A DNA stretch of 37,158 bases from Lyngbya aestuarii BL J. Lineage in GTDB: Bacteria > Cyanobacteriota > Cyanobacteriia > Cyanobacteriales > Microcoleaceae. The stretch lies in the NCBI RefSeq assembly GCF_000478195.2, contig NZ_AUZM01000060.1, positions 1 through 37,158 on the forward strand. The letters are read 5' to 3'. Under the pieces are notes generated by a model, which made no database searches, had not been told where the DNA came from, and was given only the letters and a program-made list of their open reading frames with translations. The position numbers and the translations under genes are program-made. Shown piece after piece: positions 24,972 to 33,511 of this stretch (position 1 is the stretch's first letter; every line of letters begins with the position of its first letter).

Positions 24972-26712
24972 ATGTCCAGATTGCTGGTAACGCAATATCA
25001 GGCAGAAGTTGAAAAAATTATTCGCTATGGGGGTTCTCGCAAGGAAACCAGCATTCGCAATGCTTTTGAGCGTCTGCTGAACGAATATTGCCAACCCCGC
25101 AACTATCTGCTGATTCCCGAACTGGACTTCAAAACCAAGTTCAACACCACCGTTTTTCCCGATGGTACGGTGAAAGATGCCATCCGCTTGGAGCATGGTT
25201 GGTGGGAAAGCAAAGACCAGTACGATCACCTCGACGAAGAGATTGAGAAAAAACAGGAGTTGGGCTATCCCGACGAAAATATTCTCTTTGAAGACTCCCA
25301 AACCGCCGTTCTGATTCAACACAGTCGGGAACAGTTGCGGGTTTCGATGCGGGATTCCGAAGCGCTCGACGGGCTGATCTCAACCTTTGTAGACTACGAA
25401 CGCCCGGAAGTTCGGGACTTTCGCTCCGCGATCGCCAAATTCAAAGAAGACATTCCCCACATTATAGAAGCCTTACGACAGATTATAACACAGCAGGAAG
25501 CCAATAATACAAAATTTCGGGAACGCCGCAACAGTTTTTTAGAGGTTTGTCGCCAGTCAATTAACCCGGAAATTGAGATTTTTGACATCCATGAAATGCT
25601 GATTCAACACATTCTCACGGAGGATATTTTTACCAATATTTTCCACGAGTCGCAGTTTCATCGGGAAAATAATATTGGCCGAGAAATCTCGGAGATTGTC
25701 AACACTTTTTTCACCGGAGCCACCCGCAGAAACACGCTCAAAAGCATCGAACATTACTATGCGGTGATTCGCCGCAAGTCGGAAAATATCGCCAACCACC
25801 ACGAAAAGCAGAAGTTTCTTAAGGCGGTTTACGAGAATTTTTACAAGGCGTATAATCCGAAAGCGGCGGATCGGTTGGGGATTGTTTATACGCCCAATGA
25901 AATTGTCCGCTTTATGATTGAAAGTGCGGATTATTTGGTACACAAGCACTTTGGGAAGTTGTTGAGCGATCCGGGGGTGGAGATTCTCGATCCTTGTACG
26001 GGTACGGGTACTTATGTGACGGAATTGATTGAATATTTACCAGCCGATAAGTTGGAGCATAAGTATAAGCATGAAATTCACTGTAATGAAGTGGCGATTT
26101 TACCCTATTATATTGCTAATTTGAATATCGAGTTTACCTACCAGCAAAAGATAGGGAAATACGAGGAGTTTGAAAATATTTGTTTGGTGGATACTTTGGA
26201 TCATGGCGGGCTTGGCGGGAAAGCAGCTTGATCTGTTTGCCATGAGTGTTCAAAATACAGCCAGAATTAAAGAACAAAATAGTCGGACAATTTCTGTGAT
26301 TATTGGAAATCCACCTGACAACGCCCACCAGGAAAACTTTAACCAACGCAACGCCAACCGTCCCTATCAAGGTATTGATAAAGCCATCAAAGAAAGCTAT
26401 ATTAAGGAAGGAACCGCCCAAAACCAGATTGTCGTCTATGATATGTACACCCGCTTTTTTCGCTGGGCATCGGATAGGCTGGGCAAGAACGGCATTATCG
26501 CCTTTATAACGAATCGATCGTTTATCGACTCAAAAACGTTTGACGGGTTTCGCAAGTGCATCGAGCGAGAGTTTGACTCCGTTTATATTGTCGATACTCA
26601 GTCTGATGTCAGAAACAATCCCAAAATATCGGGTACGAAAAATAATGTTTTTGGGATTAAAACTGGAATTGCGGTGATGTTTTTGGTTAAAAATCAGGAG
26701 GGAAAACGATGA
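24972..26712 (+). pseudogene. 5' part of a single-chain restriction-modification enzyme (type IIG/ISP-like), frameshifted
   Basis: Two overlapping frames together read as one N6-adenine methyltransferase fused to a nuclease. The first (24972-26231) starts with a PD-(D/E)xK-like module, DGTVKDAIRLEHGWWESKD. It continues through a helical linker to the SAM-binding motif ILDPCTGTGTYVTEL and ends at a premature TGA. The second frame takes up the homology at GKQLDLFAMSV near nt 26215 and runs to 26712 with SVIIGNPPDNAHQENFNQRN and YDMYTRFFRWASDRL. A one-base insertion around 26216-26222 (GGGAAA) explains the switch. The catalytic NPPY motif is NPPD (26308-26319). The target-recognition half is missing; the frame runs into the ribosome site of the antitoxin gene. 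The protein is almost certainly inactive. Confidence 0.85.
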
Positions 26713-26939
26713 CTGTTGATGCGGCGATCGAGCAAACCTTATCCCAGATGCCAGAAGAACTCAAACGAGAGGTTTTGAACTACGCCACCTACTTGCTATC
26801 CGAGTACGGCGATCGCAAGACTTCCGAGAATAGCACCGACAAAAAACGACGTTCTGGCATTTTGCAGGGGATGTTTGTTTTACCATTACCCGATGATTTT
26901 GACGAACCCCTGGAAGATTTTCAGGATTATATGTGGTGA
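26709..26939 (+). CDS. VapB-type antitoxin (DUF2281-like)
   Basis: A 76-residue acidic protein. Its N-terminus, IEQTLSQMPEELKREVLNYA, is the DUF2281-like helical segment. Its C-terminus, GILQGMFVLPLPDDFDEPLE then DFQDYMW, is the typical antitoxin tail that occupies the PIN-toxin active site. It has its own strong ribosome site, GGAGGG (26697-26702), six bases before the ATG. Its start overlaps the stop of the upstream modification-gene fragment (ATGA), and its stop overlaps the toxin start (TGATG). That tight coupling is normal for an antitoxin-toxin pair. By analogy it neutralises the next gene product and may autoregulate, although no promoter is visible because the upstream sequence is modification-gene coding. 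Confidence 0.85.
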   Translation: MTVDAAIEQTLSQMPEELKREVLNYATYLLSEYGDRKTSENSTDKKRRSGILQGMFVLPLPDDFDEPLEDFQDYMW

Positions 26940-27322
26940 TGGCTTTCCTATTAGATACTCACACATTCATCTGGCTCACAGCTAATAGTCCCAGCCTGCC
27001 AGAAACTCTGAGAGAGACAATCGATACAGCAGAAACGGTCTATCTCAGTATTGCCAGCCTGTGGGAAATTGCCATCAAGCTACAATTGGGTAAGCTATCG
27101 CTCCACCAAGATTATGAACTGATTGGCGCAGAAGTGGAAGCATCGGATATTTTACTGCTACCCATCGAATTTTCGGACACGGTGCAAGTGCGAAATCTAG
27201 AGCTGCATCATCGCGATCCCTTCGACCGAATGTTAATCGCTCAAGCCATTAACAGAACGCTAGTTATTATCAGTAATGACGAGAAATTTGATGCTTATGA
27301 AGTTGAGAGGCTGTGGCAATGA
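26939..27322 (+). CDS. VapC-type PIN-domain toxin
   Basis: A 127-residue PIN-domain ribonuclease. The metal-binding acidic residues are visible: Asp in FLLDTHTFIWL (residue 6), Glu in IASLWEIAIKLQLGKL, Asp in HHRDPFDRMLIAQAI, and Asp in ISNDEKFDAYEV. The wording is that of the COG3744 VapC subgroup, whose members pair with DUF2281-like antitoxins. Such toxins cleave specific RNAs (tRNA or rRNA loops); the target here is unknown. ATG 26939 overlaps the antitoxin stop and is preferred to GTG 26933 or 26936. All key residues are intact, so the module looks functional despite sitting inside a dead gene. Confidence 0.88.
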   Translation: MAFLLDTHTFIWLTANSPSLPETLRETIDTAETVYLSIASLWEIAIKLQLGKLSLHQDYELIGAEVEASDILLLPIEFSDTVQVRNLELHHRDPFDRMLIAQAINRTLVIISNDEKFDAYEVERLWQ

Positions 27323-27597
27323 GTAAGGCAAAAATATTTTATTTTACGCTACTCACCGGCGTTCCGGCGATCGCCTGGGAGTACAAACTTGGCAACCGTT
27401 CAGCCTTAGAATGGATACTCGATCAATACAAAGAAAAGAAACCCCGCCACCCCACCATCCGCGAAAAATTCAACACCTACAAATTTGCCGACTACAAAGA
27501 ACAAGTAATAGATCTATTGCAAAGAGTCTGCACTGTTAGCGTCAAAACAATGGAAATAATTCAACAAATGCCCGATACTGTAGAACATCAGGGTTAG
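27319..27597 (+). pseudogene. 3' remnant of the same restriction-modification gene, internally deleted
   Basis: This 92-codon frame starts at an ATGA overlap with the toxin stop. Its first ~10 residues (SKAKIFYFTL) look like the segment that follows the FLVK end of the upstream methyltransferase fragment. From residue 12 it is the extreme C-terminus of the same family: LTGVPAIAWEYKLGNRSALE, then the WILDQYKEKKPRHPTIREKF stretch and RVCTVSVKTMEIIQQMP. Several hundred residues of target-recognition domain that should lie between them are absent, with the joint near nt 27349-27355. The remnant is still open and might be translated by coupling to the toxin, but an independent function is unlikely. 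The family match is from memory of type ISP/IIG enzymes. Confidence 0.75.
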
Positions 27598-27626
27598 TCT
27601 ACGAGGGAACTTGAATAGAGTATAAT

Positions 27627-28883
27627 TCAAAAGACTTGTTCTAACACCATTTTTGCTAACTTTTCCGCCGCCCCCGGTTTTCCTCGAACTTGAATTAAGC
27701 GATCGCGAATTTGTTGTAATTTCTCTGGATTTTGTAAATAATCTAATGTAAATTCTGCCACTATTTTTGCGTCTAACTTCCCCACCAACTCGGGAACAAT
27801 TTCTGTTTTCGCCCAAATATTCGGCCAAGCAAACCGTTTCCCTTGTTTTAATACGATCCAATTAATCGTTTTCGCAAACAACGAACCTGCTAACGGTAAA
27901 TTCGCTAATAGCCCCGGTATGCCATCCCAAGCCCGCATCGCATCTAATTGTTGGGTAGGAAGCAATACAATCATCGGCACTCCTAAAGACCCTAATTCTG
28001 CTGTATTCGCGCCAATTGTTGTTAAACATAACCGACATTGAGACAACAAACCATAAGCCGGAGTTTCCGTACACAAGTAAATTTTTAAACCCGATTCTAA
28101 CTGAAAATAAGGCGGATTAGCGTGATGTAAAGTTGCCTTAAAATCACCAATTTGTGCTAAAATAGGATTAAACTGTGGATTGGCAAATTGCGCTAAAGTT
28201 GATAACTCCAACGTGGGGGCAACGGGAATCATAAAACGGGTTTGGGGTCGTTTATTGTTTAAATATTGAGCGATCGCTAAGGTTAATGGAACACCTTGAG
28301 CGAGTTTAGCAGGTTTTGAACCCGGCAACAAACCGATTAATTCAATATTTGGATCGCTTAAAAACTCTAATTTCTGGTGTTGATTTTGCCTCAACTGTAC
28401 ATCCGCCATTAAATCCCCAACTATCTGAAATTTAGCAGAATATTGCTCGGGAATTCCCTCAATTACCTTAGCATTCATCGCCCCAAAACGATCAATCCAC
28501 CGCCACCACCGCGCATCCCATTCTGCATAAATAACACTGCGATAACCCAACCGTTTGGCGGCTATTACCGTAAAAAATTGATCGCCCCCTAAAAAAACAA
28601 CCACTCCTTGAGAAAACCAATCCCAATTTTCTGCCGTTTTTCCGGTTAATAGAAATTGCCAAAAACAGTCAGAACTTTGAACCCGATCAATTTCCGGATA
28701 AGAATGGGCGATCGCAACTTCTTTTCCCGTTGCATGAGGACAAGGCGAAAGAATCAGGGAAATTCTAACTTTCTCGGTTTGATCTCCTAACTGTTTTCTC
28801 AATGCTTCTACCACCGGACGAACCCAAGTTGTGAGTTCTCCGGGGCCGTTAGAAAGGATTAAAATATCGATAAACTGCACCAT
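27627..28883 (-). CDS. lipid-A-disaccharide-synthase-related protein
   Basis: A 418-residue, GT-B-fold-like protein of the COG4370-type family related to LpxB, common in cyanobacteria. Supporting stretches are DILILSNGPGELTTWVRPVV at the start, VVFLGGDQFFTVIAAKRLGY, ELIGLLPGSKPAKLAQGVP, and the sugar-nucleotide-like CLTTIGANTAELGSLGVPMI with LLPTQQLD. The last contains the TxxGxxTxE-type signature of the family. True lipid A synthesis is unproven for such proteins, so I leave the reaction open. I choose ATG 28883: a GTG at 28922 in the same frame would add 13 residues encoded by a dispersed intergenic repeat. The stop is 29 bases from the convergent modification-gene remnant. Confidence 0.85.
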   Translation of the reverse strand: MVQFIDILILSNGPGELTTWVRPVVEALRKQLGDQTEKVRISLILSPCPHATGKEVAIAHSYPEIDRVQSSDCFWQFLLTGKTAENWDWFSQGVVVFLGGDQFFTVIAAKRLGYRSVIYAEWDARWWRWIDRFGAMNAKVIEGIPEQYSAKFQIVGDLMADVQLRQNQHQKLEFLSDPNIELIGLLPGSKPAKLAQGVPLTLAIAQYLNNKRPQTRFMIPVAPTLELSTLAQFANPQFNPILAQIGDFKATLHHANPPYFQLESGLKIYLCTETPAYGLLSQCRLCLTTIGANTAELGSLGVPMIVLLPTQQLDAMRAWDGIPGLLANLPLAGSLFAKTINWIVLKQGKRFAWPNIWAKTEIVPELVGKLDAKIVAEFTLDYLQNPEKLQQIRDRLIQVRGKPGAAEKLAKMVLEQVF

Positions 28884-28900
28884 CTTGTTTCCCGAAGAAA

Positions 28901-28926
28901 AACCACAAAGGCACGAAGACACGAAG
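28901..28926. repeat. dispersed CACGAAG-type intergenic repeat
   Basis: AACCACAAAGGCACGAAGAC followed by ACGAAG lies just upstream of the LpxB-related start. I recall near-identical strings (minus sense CTTCGTGTCTTCGTGCCTTT) scattered between genes of many bacteria, including cyanobacteria. It contains a nested 7-base direct repeat, CACGAAG. Confidence 0.55.
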
Positions 28927-28998
28927 TTGCATCTACCCGGTATTCCGAGAATTAATCCTTTTTTAATTCATAATTCCGTTCGATTGGAACCTTGAATT

Positions 28999-29592
28999 TT
29001 AAAGGGGATGCGTCCAGTGATATTCCATGTATTGTGCCGTTTTTATCGCGGTTTCTTGACCCAACAATTTTGCCACAACATAAAGCGACGAATCAATTCC
29101 GGCAGATATTCCCCCCGAAGTGATGATTTTGTCTTGTTCGACAAACCGTTGATTTTCCACAACCTCGGTGTTGGGTGCGATTTCTCGGAGTAAGTCAACA
29201 GCCTGATAATGAGTGGTTGCCCTTAACCCCTCAAGTAAACCTGCTTTTGCTAAAATTAAAGAACCTGTACAAACCGACAACACTAACTCAGCATCTTGAG
29301 AACAGGTTTTAATCCAATCTAAAATCGTGGATTGCTTCATTGCTTCTCGACTACCCTTTCCGCCAGGAACGATTAAAATATCAGGAGAGGGGCAATCTGT
29401 CAGTGTATATTTAGGATTAACACTCAACCCATTTTTAGCCTGAATAGAGCCGTTTTTTTCGGCAACGGTATACACTAGAAACGGTTTATCTTCATTCAAC
29501 TCAGAGGTCACAGAAAAAACCTCAAATGGCCCGGCAAAGTCTAGAACTTCGACATCATTAAACAGTAATATAGCAACATTTCTTTGAGTCAT
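28999..29592 (-). CDS. DJ-1/PfpI-family protein
   Basis: A 197-residue class I glutamine-amidotransferase-like protein. The N-terminus, NVAILLFNDVEVLDFAGPFE, is typical of the branch that includes isonitrile-hydratase-like proteins and the N-terminal domains of GlxA-type AraC regulators. The nucleophile is the Cys in LVLSVCTGSLILAKAG, with the preceding PDILIVPGGKGSREAM forming the oxyanion side. The end, ITSGGISAGIDSSLYVVAKL, is also characteristic. There is no DNA-binding domain, so this is an enzyme or stress protein rather than a regulator. The substrate cannot be named. It stands as a single gene on the minus strand with ~140 bases to the next upstream gene. Confidence 0.88.
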   Translation of the reverse strand: MTQRNVAILLFNDVEVLDFAGPFEVFSVTSELNEDKPFLVYTVAEKNGSIQAKNGLSVNPKYTLTDCPSPDILIVPGGKGSREAMKQSTILDWIKTCSQDAELVLSVCTGSLILAKAGLLEGLRATTHYQAVDLLREIAPNTEVVENQRFVEQDKIITSGGISAGIDSSLYVVAKLLGQETAIKTAQYMEYHWTHPL

Positions 29593-29731
29593 TGTCTTGA
29601 TCCTTAATTATAGACACGTCGAGTTTTCTACACCCTAACTTTCCGTACATTCAACTGCCTACCCCCTTAAGATAGTTAAATTATTAATAGACTTCGGGAG
29701 AGATAGGGTATAGGAGACAGACACAGAAGTT

Positions 29732-31030
29732 TTAGATCATCAGTTTAAGACGATTTTCCGCTTGTTTTAACGCATCTTGGGGATTTTCTCCGAGTAAAGA
29801 CGCTTCAATCGCCCGACCTAAATTTTCCGACAGACGACGGTATCCGGCAATAATTGGCCGCGTTCGCGCCCAGGCCATCTGTTTGAGAAAGACTTGTAAA
29901 CTCGGTTGTTGAGATAAAAAATCTTGATACTTTTGACTTTGACGAGTTTTCAAATTTACAGGTAAATATCCCGTTCCCAGACTCCACTCAGTTTGAAAAT
30001 CCTCACTCAACACATAGTCTAAAAACGTCAGGGCGGCTTTTTGCTGTTGGGGAGTGGTTTTCATCACAAACAGATGTTCACCTCCGACAACGGTTGCTTG
30101 TTGGTCTTTGGCGGGAATGGGAAACACTCCATAATCAATTCCCGCAGACTGCAAAAATCCTAACGTCCAAGGCCCTGTAATTTGCATGGCGACTTTACCG
30201 GAAATAAAGTTATCCTGTTCGTAGCCTCGTTCTGGACCAGAGAGAATCGCCGAACCGTCAGTGATTAAATCTGACCAAAACTGCAAAGCAGCGATCGCAC
30301 CGGGATTCACTAAGTCTACCTCATCGCGGTCAATCAGTTCACCCTCGGCGCTATACATAAAAGGTAGCCAGGTAAAAACCGTCCATTCTCCTTTTCCGAG
30401 GGGTAAAACGATCCCATGTTGATCTAGCTTTCCATCTCCATCGAGATCTGAGGTGAGTTTTCCGGCGGTGACTCGAAATTCTTCCCAGGTGAGAGGGAGT
30501 TTAGTAATTCCCGCTTTTTCAAACAAACTGGGACGATAAAAAATCGCTGTATTATTCGTCGCCATCGGAATTGACCAAGTGTGTCCGTTGAGTTCCATCG
30601 CTTCAAACAAAGCCGGATCAATTTCGGCTTTTCGGGGGGACTCATCCAGCCAGTTTTCTAGGGGTTGAATCGCATCGAGTTCAACAAGTTGACCTGTAAT
30701 TTGTGGTGCATACCAAAGGATATCGGGTGAGGCGTTTCCGACAATAGCCGTTAATATTTTCGGCATTTGCTGATCGGGTTGACCCACATAATAAGCATCA
30801 ACCTGAATTTTTGGATGAGTTTGATTAAATTGATCAACTAATTTTTGGAAGACATCTCGATTGGGTGGTGGATTAATTCCATGCCAAAGTGTTAAATGAG
30901 TGACTCCAGGTTCCGTTGGGGTTTGAGTTTGACAACCTCCACAGATTAGTAAGCAAAGACTAAGGAGGATGACTCCCCAGGTTTTCAACCCATGACGAAA
31001 AACGGAAAAAGTCGCTGAGAAGATGAGCAT
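29732..31030 (-). CDS. extracellular solute-binding lipoprotein (sugar ABC type)
   Basis: A 432-residue substrate-binding protein of solute-binding family 1 (MalE/UgpB-like). The signal peptide VILLSLCLLICGGC ends in a lipobox-like cysteine near residue 33, so it is probably a lipoprotein of the inner membrane facing the periplasm. Family landmarks are THLTLWHGINPPPNRDVF, MPKILTAIVGNASPDILWYA, AMQITGPWTLGFLQSAGIDYG and VVGGEHLFVMKTTPQQQKAA. Glycerol-3-phosphate or an oligosaccharide is the likely class of ligand, but this is not readable. No permease or ATPase gene lies beside it, so it must share a transporter encoded elsewhere. The start of the methyltransferase gene is 43 bases away in the opposite direction. 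Confidence 0.9.
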   Translation of the reverse strand: MLIFSATFSVFRHGLKTWGVILLSLCLLICGGCQTQTPTEPGVTHLTLWHGINPPPNRDVFQKLVDQFNQTHPKIQVDAYYVGQPDQQMPKILTAIVGNASPDILWYAPQITGQLVELDAIQPLENWLDESPRKAEIDPALFEAMELNGHTWSIPMATNNTAIFYRPSLFEKAGITKLPLTWEEFRVTAGKLTSDLDGDGKLDQHGIVLPLGKGEWTVFTWLPFMYSAEGELIDRDEVDLVNPGAIAALQFWSDLITDGSAILSGPERGYEQDNFISGKVAMQITGPWTLGFLQSAGIDYGVFPIPAKDQQATVVGGEHLFVMKTTPQQQKAALTFLDYVLSEDFQTEWSLGTGYLPVNLKTRQSQKYQDFLSQQPSLQVFLKQMAWARTRPIIAGYRRLSENLGRAIEASLLGENPQDALKQAENRLKLMI

Positions 31031-31073
31031 GGTAAGATTTGAGTCTGAAAACTACCTGAGTCTTTTCTAGATC

Positions 31074-31826
31074 ATGTTATCATCTTCAAAGTCTACTATT
31101 TTACAGAGCTATGAGCAGGATGCCTTTGCTCTCAAACAGCACTTACAAGATTATTTAAACTTGGATCAATCTACGCTTGAAACCCAACTAGAGTCTAGTC
31201 TAGAATTACTCGCTGAACTGGGTCATCGGGATTTTGACTGGGAAAATGCTTCTCTATTTTACCGTGAAAAAGTCGGTGAAATTTATTTATTTGAGTTGGG
31301 CGCTTGGCATCTCACCAGTCAAGACTATATTGGGAATACCTTACGAATGATTAGTGATCATGCTCGGGGTAAGGTGTTAGACTTTGGGGGAGGAATTGGA
31401 ACTCATGCGATCGCCTCTGCTTTATCTCCTCAAGTCGAACGGGTGATTTATTGCGATATTAACCCCATTAATCAAGCGTTTGTGCGGTTTCGGGTGGAAC
31501 AATTAGGACTGAGTGATAAAGTTAAGATTCAGTCTGAGATTTCATTAGAAAATCAGTTTGATACGATTCTTTGTTTTGATGTGATTGAACATTTACCCGC
31601 TCCCTCTCAACAGTTACTCACGTTTCATAAATTGATGTCTGATCAGGGAAAAATTATTCTCAATTGGTACTTTTATAAAGGGGAAAATCAGGAATATCCC
31701 TTTCACTTAGATGATCCTCAAAAAATTGAGCTATTTTTTCAAACAATTCAACGTCATTTTCTGGAAGTTTTTCATCCCTATTTAATTACCACTCGCTGTT
31801 ATCAGAAGTTAATTCTTCCAAACTAA
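31074..31826 (+). CDS. class I SAM-dependent methyltransferase
   Basis: A 250-residue protein with a helical N-terminal ~90 residues and a Rossmann methyltransferase domain. Motif I is GKVLDFGGGIGTHAIASAL near residue 98, motif II acidic residues are in VIYCDINPINQAFVRF, and motif IV is DTILCFDVIEHLPAPSQQLL. The next strand is GKIILNWYF, with the domain ending at TTRCYQKLILP. The substrate is unknown. The FDVIEHL element is shared by many small-molecule and quinone methyltransferases. The ATG at 31074 has no good ribosome site and lies in a 43-base divergent gap, so the mRNA may be short-leadered. Downstream is a broken RTX gene. Confidence 0.85.
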   Translation: MLSSSKSTILQSYEQDAFALKQHLQDYLNLDQSTLETQLESSLELLAELGHRDFDWENASLFYREKVGEIYLFELGAWHLTSQDYIGNTLRMISDHARGKVLDFGGGIGTHAIASALSPQVERVIYCDINPINQAFVRFRVEQLGLSDKVKIQSEISLENQFDTILCFDVIEHLPAPSQQLLTFHKLMSDQGKIILNWYFYKGENQEYPFHLDDPQKIELFFQTIQRHFLEVFHPYLITTRCYQKLILPN

Positions 31827-31875
31827 TCTCAATTTGAATTGAAGTTCTCTAACCTGGGGGGAGATTTAAAAGACG

Positions 31876-32547
31876 TTGGCTGTATGGCGATCGCGATTAA
31901 ACTCGAACCTCTGGTTAAAGTTAGTTTCACCGTACAGGTTACGGAGTCGGATTAACTTTTTTGGTGGGCCTGGTAATGATTCGTTAACGGGAAATAATGC
32001 CAACTCGGTGACGGGTTTTCCGGGTGATGACTATCTTTTTGCGGGTAAAGGAAGCGATCGCCTTGATGGTTTGGGAGGTAATGATACTCTTTTTGGTGAT
32101 ATCGATAGCGATCAAGTTTTTGGTGGCGACGGGTTGGATTTAGTTTTTGGGAATCAGTCTGAGGATACTCTCGATGGGGGCAATGATAATGATACTCTAT
32201 TTGGCGGTCAGGGAAATGATAGTATAGCGGGAAGTTTGGGTGATGATTGATTGTTTGGAGATGGCGGGAATGATACTTTGTTTGGGGGAAATGGTAATGA
32301 TAAATTTGTTTTCAAGCCGGGAGATGGAACAGATATTATTATTAATTATAGTGCTGGTGATAGTATTGTTTTTGATGCGATCGATGGAATTACTGCGGGT
32401 AGTATAACGCTTGTGGATGGAACGGGTGCTAATAATGGTAGTTTGTTAATTAATTTGATTTCAACGGGTGAAACGCTGGCGATATTACAAACGACTTCGG
32501 TTGCTGAATTTAATAGTATTGGTTTAATTGAAGTTGTGGAAATCTAA
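31876..32547 (+). pseudogene. RTX/hemolysin-type calcium-binding protein, interrupted by an in-frame stop
   Basis: One reading frame encodes a run of RTX nonapeptides (GGxGNDxLx), for example GGPGNDSLTG, GLGGNDTLFGD and GGQGNDSIAGSLGDD. TGA at 32248-32250 interrupts the run, and coding resumes at once in the same frame with LFGDGGNDTLFGGNGNDKFV. It ends in the normal C-terminal domain (FKPGDGTDIIINYSAGDSIV). A single base change (such as TTA to TGA) would explain it. The N-terminus is doubtful: the TTG at 31876 gives unconvincing Arg/Leu/Ser-rich residues, while ATG 31884 in another frame gives MAIAIKLEPLVKVSFTVQV and stops at TAA 31953. A frameshift may have occurred there too. Intact relatives are secreted, calcium-binding surface proteins. 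Confidence 0.8.
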
Positions 32548-32555
32548 TTTATCTT

Positions 32556-32583
32556 AAAAACCCGGTTTCTCCAATAAACCGGG
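32556..32583 (-). terminator. intrinsic terminator of the HAD gene
   Basis: A perfect eight-pair stem, CCCGGTTT / AAACCGGG (32561-32568 with 32576-32583), has a seven-base loop and is followed on the minus strand by TTTTTAAG. It lies three bases past the HAD stop and also ends transcription from the RTX pseudogene side, though without a T-run there. Confidence 0.85.
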
Positions 32584-32586
32584 AGT

Positions 32587-33357
32587 TTAGGGTGTATTTT
32601 TGGTGAGTAATTCTGCAAGTTCACAAAATCCATTCACTTCTTCTGCTATCGTTACATAAGTGGGTTTATAATTGAGATATTCGGTATAATGTAAAATATT
32701 GGCAACACCGACGGAGTAAGGGAATTTTTCGGGGTTAAATAAGCTTTCGTCGTTGGGACTATCACCCACGGTTAAAATATTTTCGGTTGACAGTTTGGGG
32801 AAATATTGTGATAAAACTTTTAACAGTCCCGTGGCTTTATCTTGGGTTTGGGGTTTAATATGACATTGAACGGTACTATAGGTAAAACCCCAATCTTGTT
32901 CGTGACACATCTCAGCTAACGTTTGCAGTTGCGATGGACTTAAGCCCCCGACATCAAACGTCCAATCTGTTAGCCGAAAGCGGTTATCTGTTGATTCTTT
33001 GAGATCCGGAAATTGATATTTTAAACGCTTAAAAACTTCGGCTAATTGTTGGCGATGTTCGCTGAGATCAGAAACCGAAACTAACAATTCAGGAGAATCA
33101 TTTTTACTCCCATAAAAAAGTCCGCCATTTTCAGCGATCGCCCCGGAAACCGGAAGATAATTGTTTAACGCTTGTACCCATCCGGCTGATCGCCCGGTAA
33201 TTAAGATTACCTCAATCCCGGCTTGAGTTAAACTTTCAATAGCCGTGATTAATTTCGGGGAGAATTTTCCCCCTTCGGTGAGGGTTCCATCCACATCACT
33301 AGCGATCAGACGGAGATTTGAGGGTAAAGTCACAGTGGAGAGAGGTTTGAGGGTCAA
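32587..33357 (-). CDS. HAD-superfamily phosphatase (Cof/type IIB)
   Basis: A 256-residue hydrolase. Motif I is IASDVDGTLTEGGKF with nucleophile and acid/base Asp, motif II is VILITGRS, the motif III Lys is probably in CHIKPQTQDKATGLL, and motif IV is ILTVGDSPNDESLF. The C2B-type cap lies between motifs II and III, as in sugar-phosphate and mannosylglycerate- or sucrose-phosphatase-like enzymes. The substrate is not readable. The frame begins at TTG 33357; there is no ATG ahead of motif I, and a GTG about eight codons later is an alternative, so the start is uncertain. It ends at a strong terminator. Confidence 0.88.
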   Translation of the reverse strand: MTLKPLSTVTLPSNLRLIASDVDGTLTEGGKFSPKLITAIESLTQAGIEVILITGRSAGWVQALNNYLPVSGAIAENGGLFYGSKNDSPELLVSVSDLSEHRQQLAEVFKRLKYQFPDLKESTDNRFRLTDWTFDVGGLSPSQLQTLAEMCHEQDWGFTYSTVQCHIKPQTQDKATGLLKVLSQYFPKLSTENILTVGDSPNDESLFNPEKFPYSVGVANILHYTEYLNYKPTYVTIAEEVNGFCELAELLTKNTP

Positions 33358-33511
33358 TCCTATTGATACTCATTCAGTTCACTCTTTAGTATACTCAACA
33401 AATTGCCTTTAATCTCGGTTGGCAAAATTTTGGGGAAATGTGAGGGAAAAGGTCAAGAACAGAGTCACTGTTGTTGGGTGAATACCTGAATCTTTATTCT
33501 CTTTGTATCAA

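Noticed and set aside
25557-25949. Minus-strand frame of 130 codons inside the modification-gene fragment
   Set aside because: It is the antisense of a recognisable methyltransferase and its linker, with no family resemblance.
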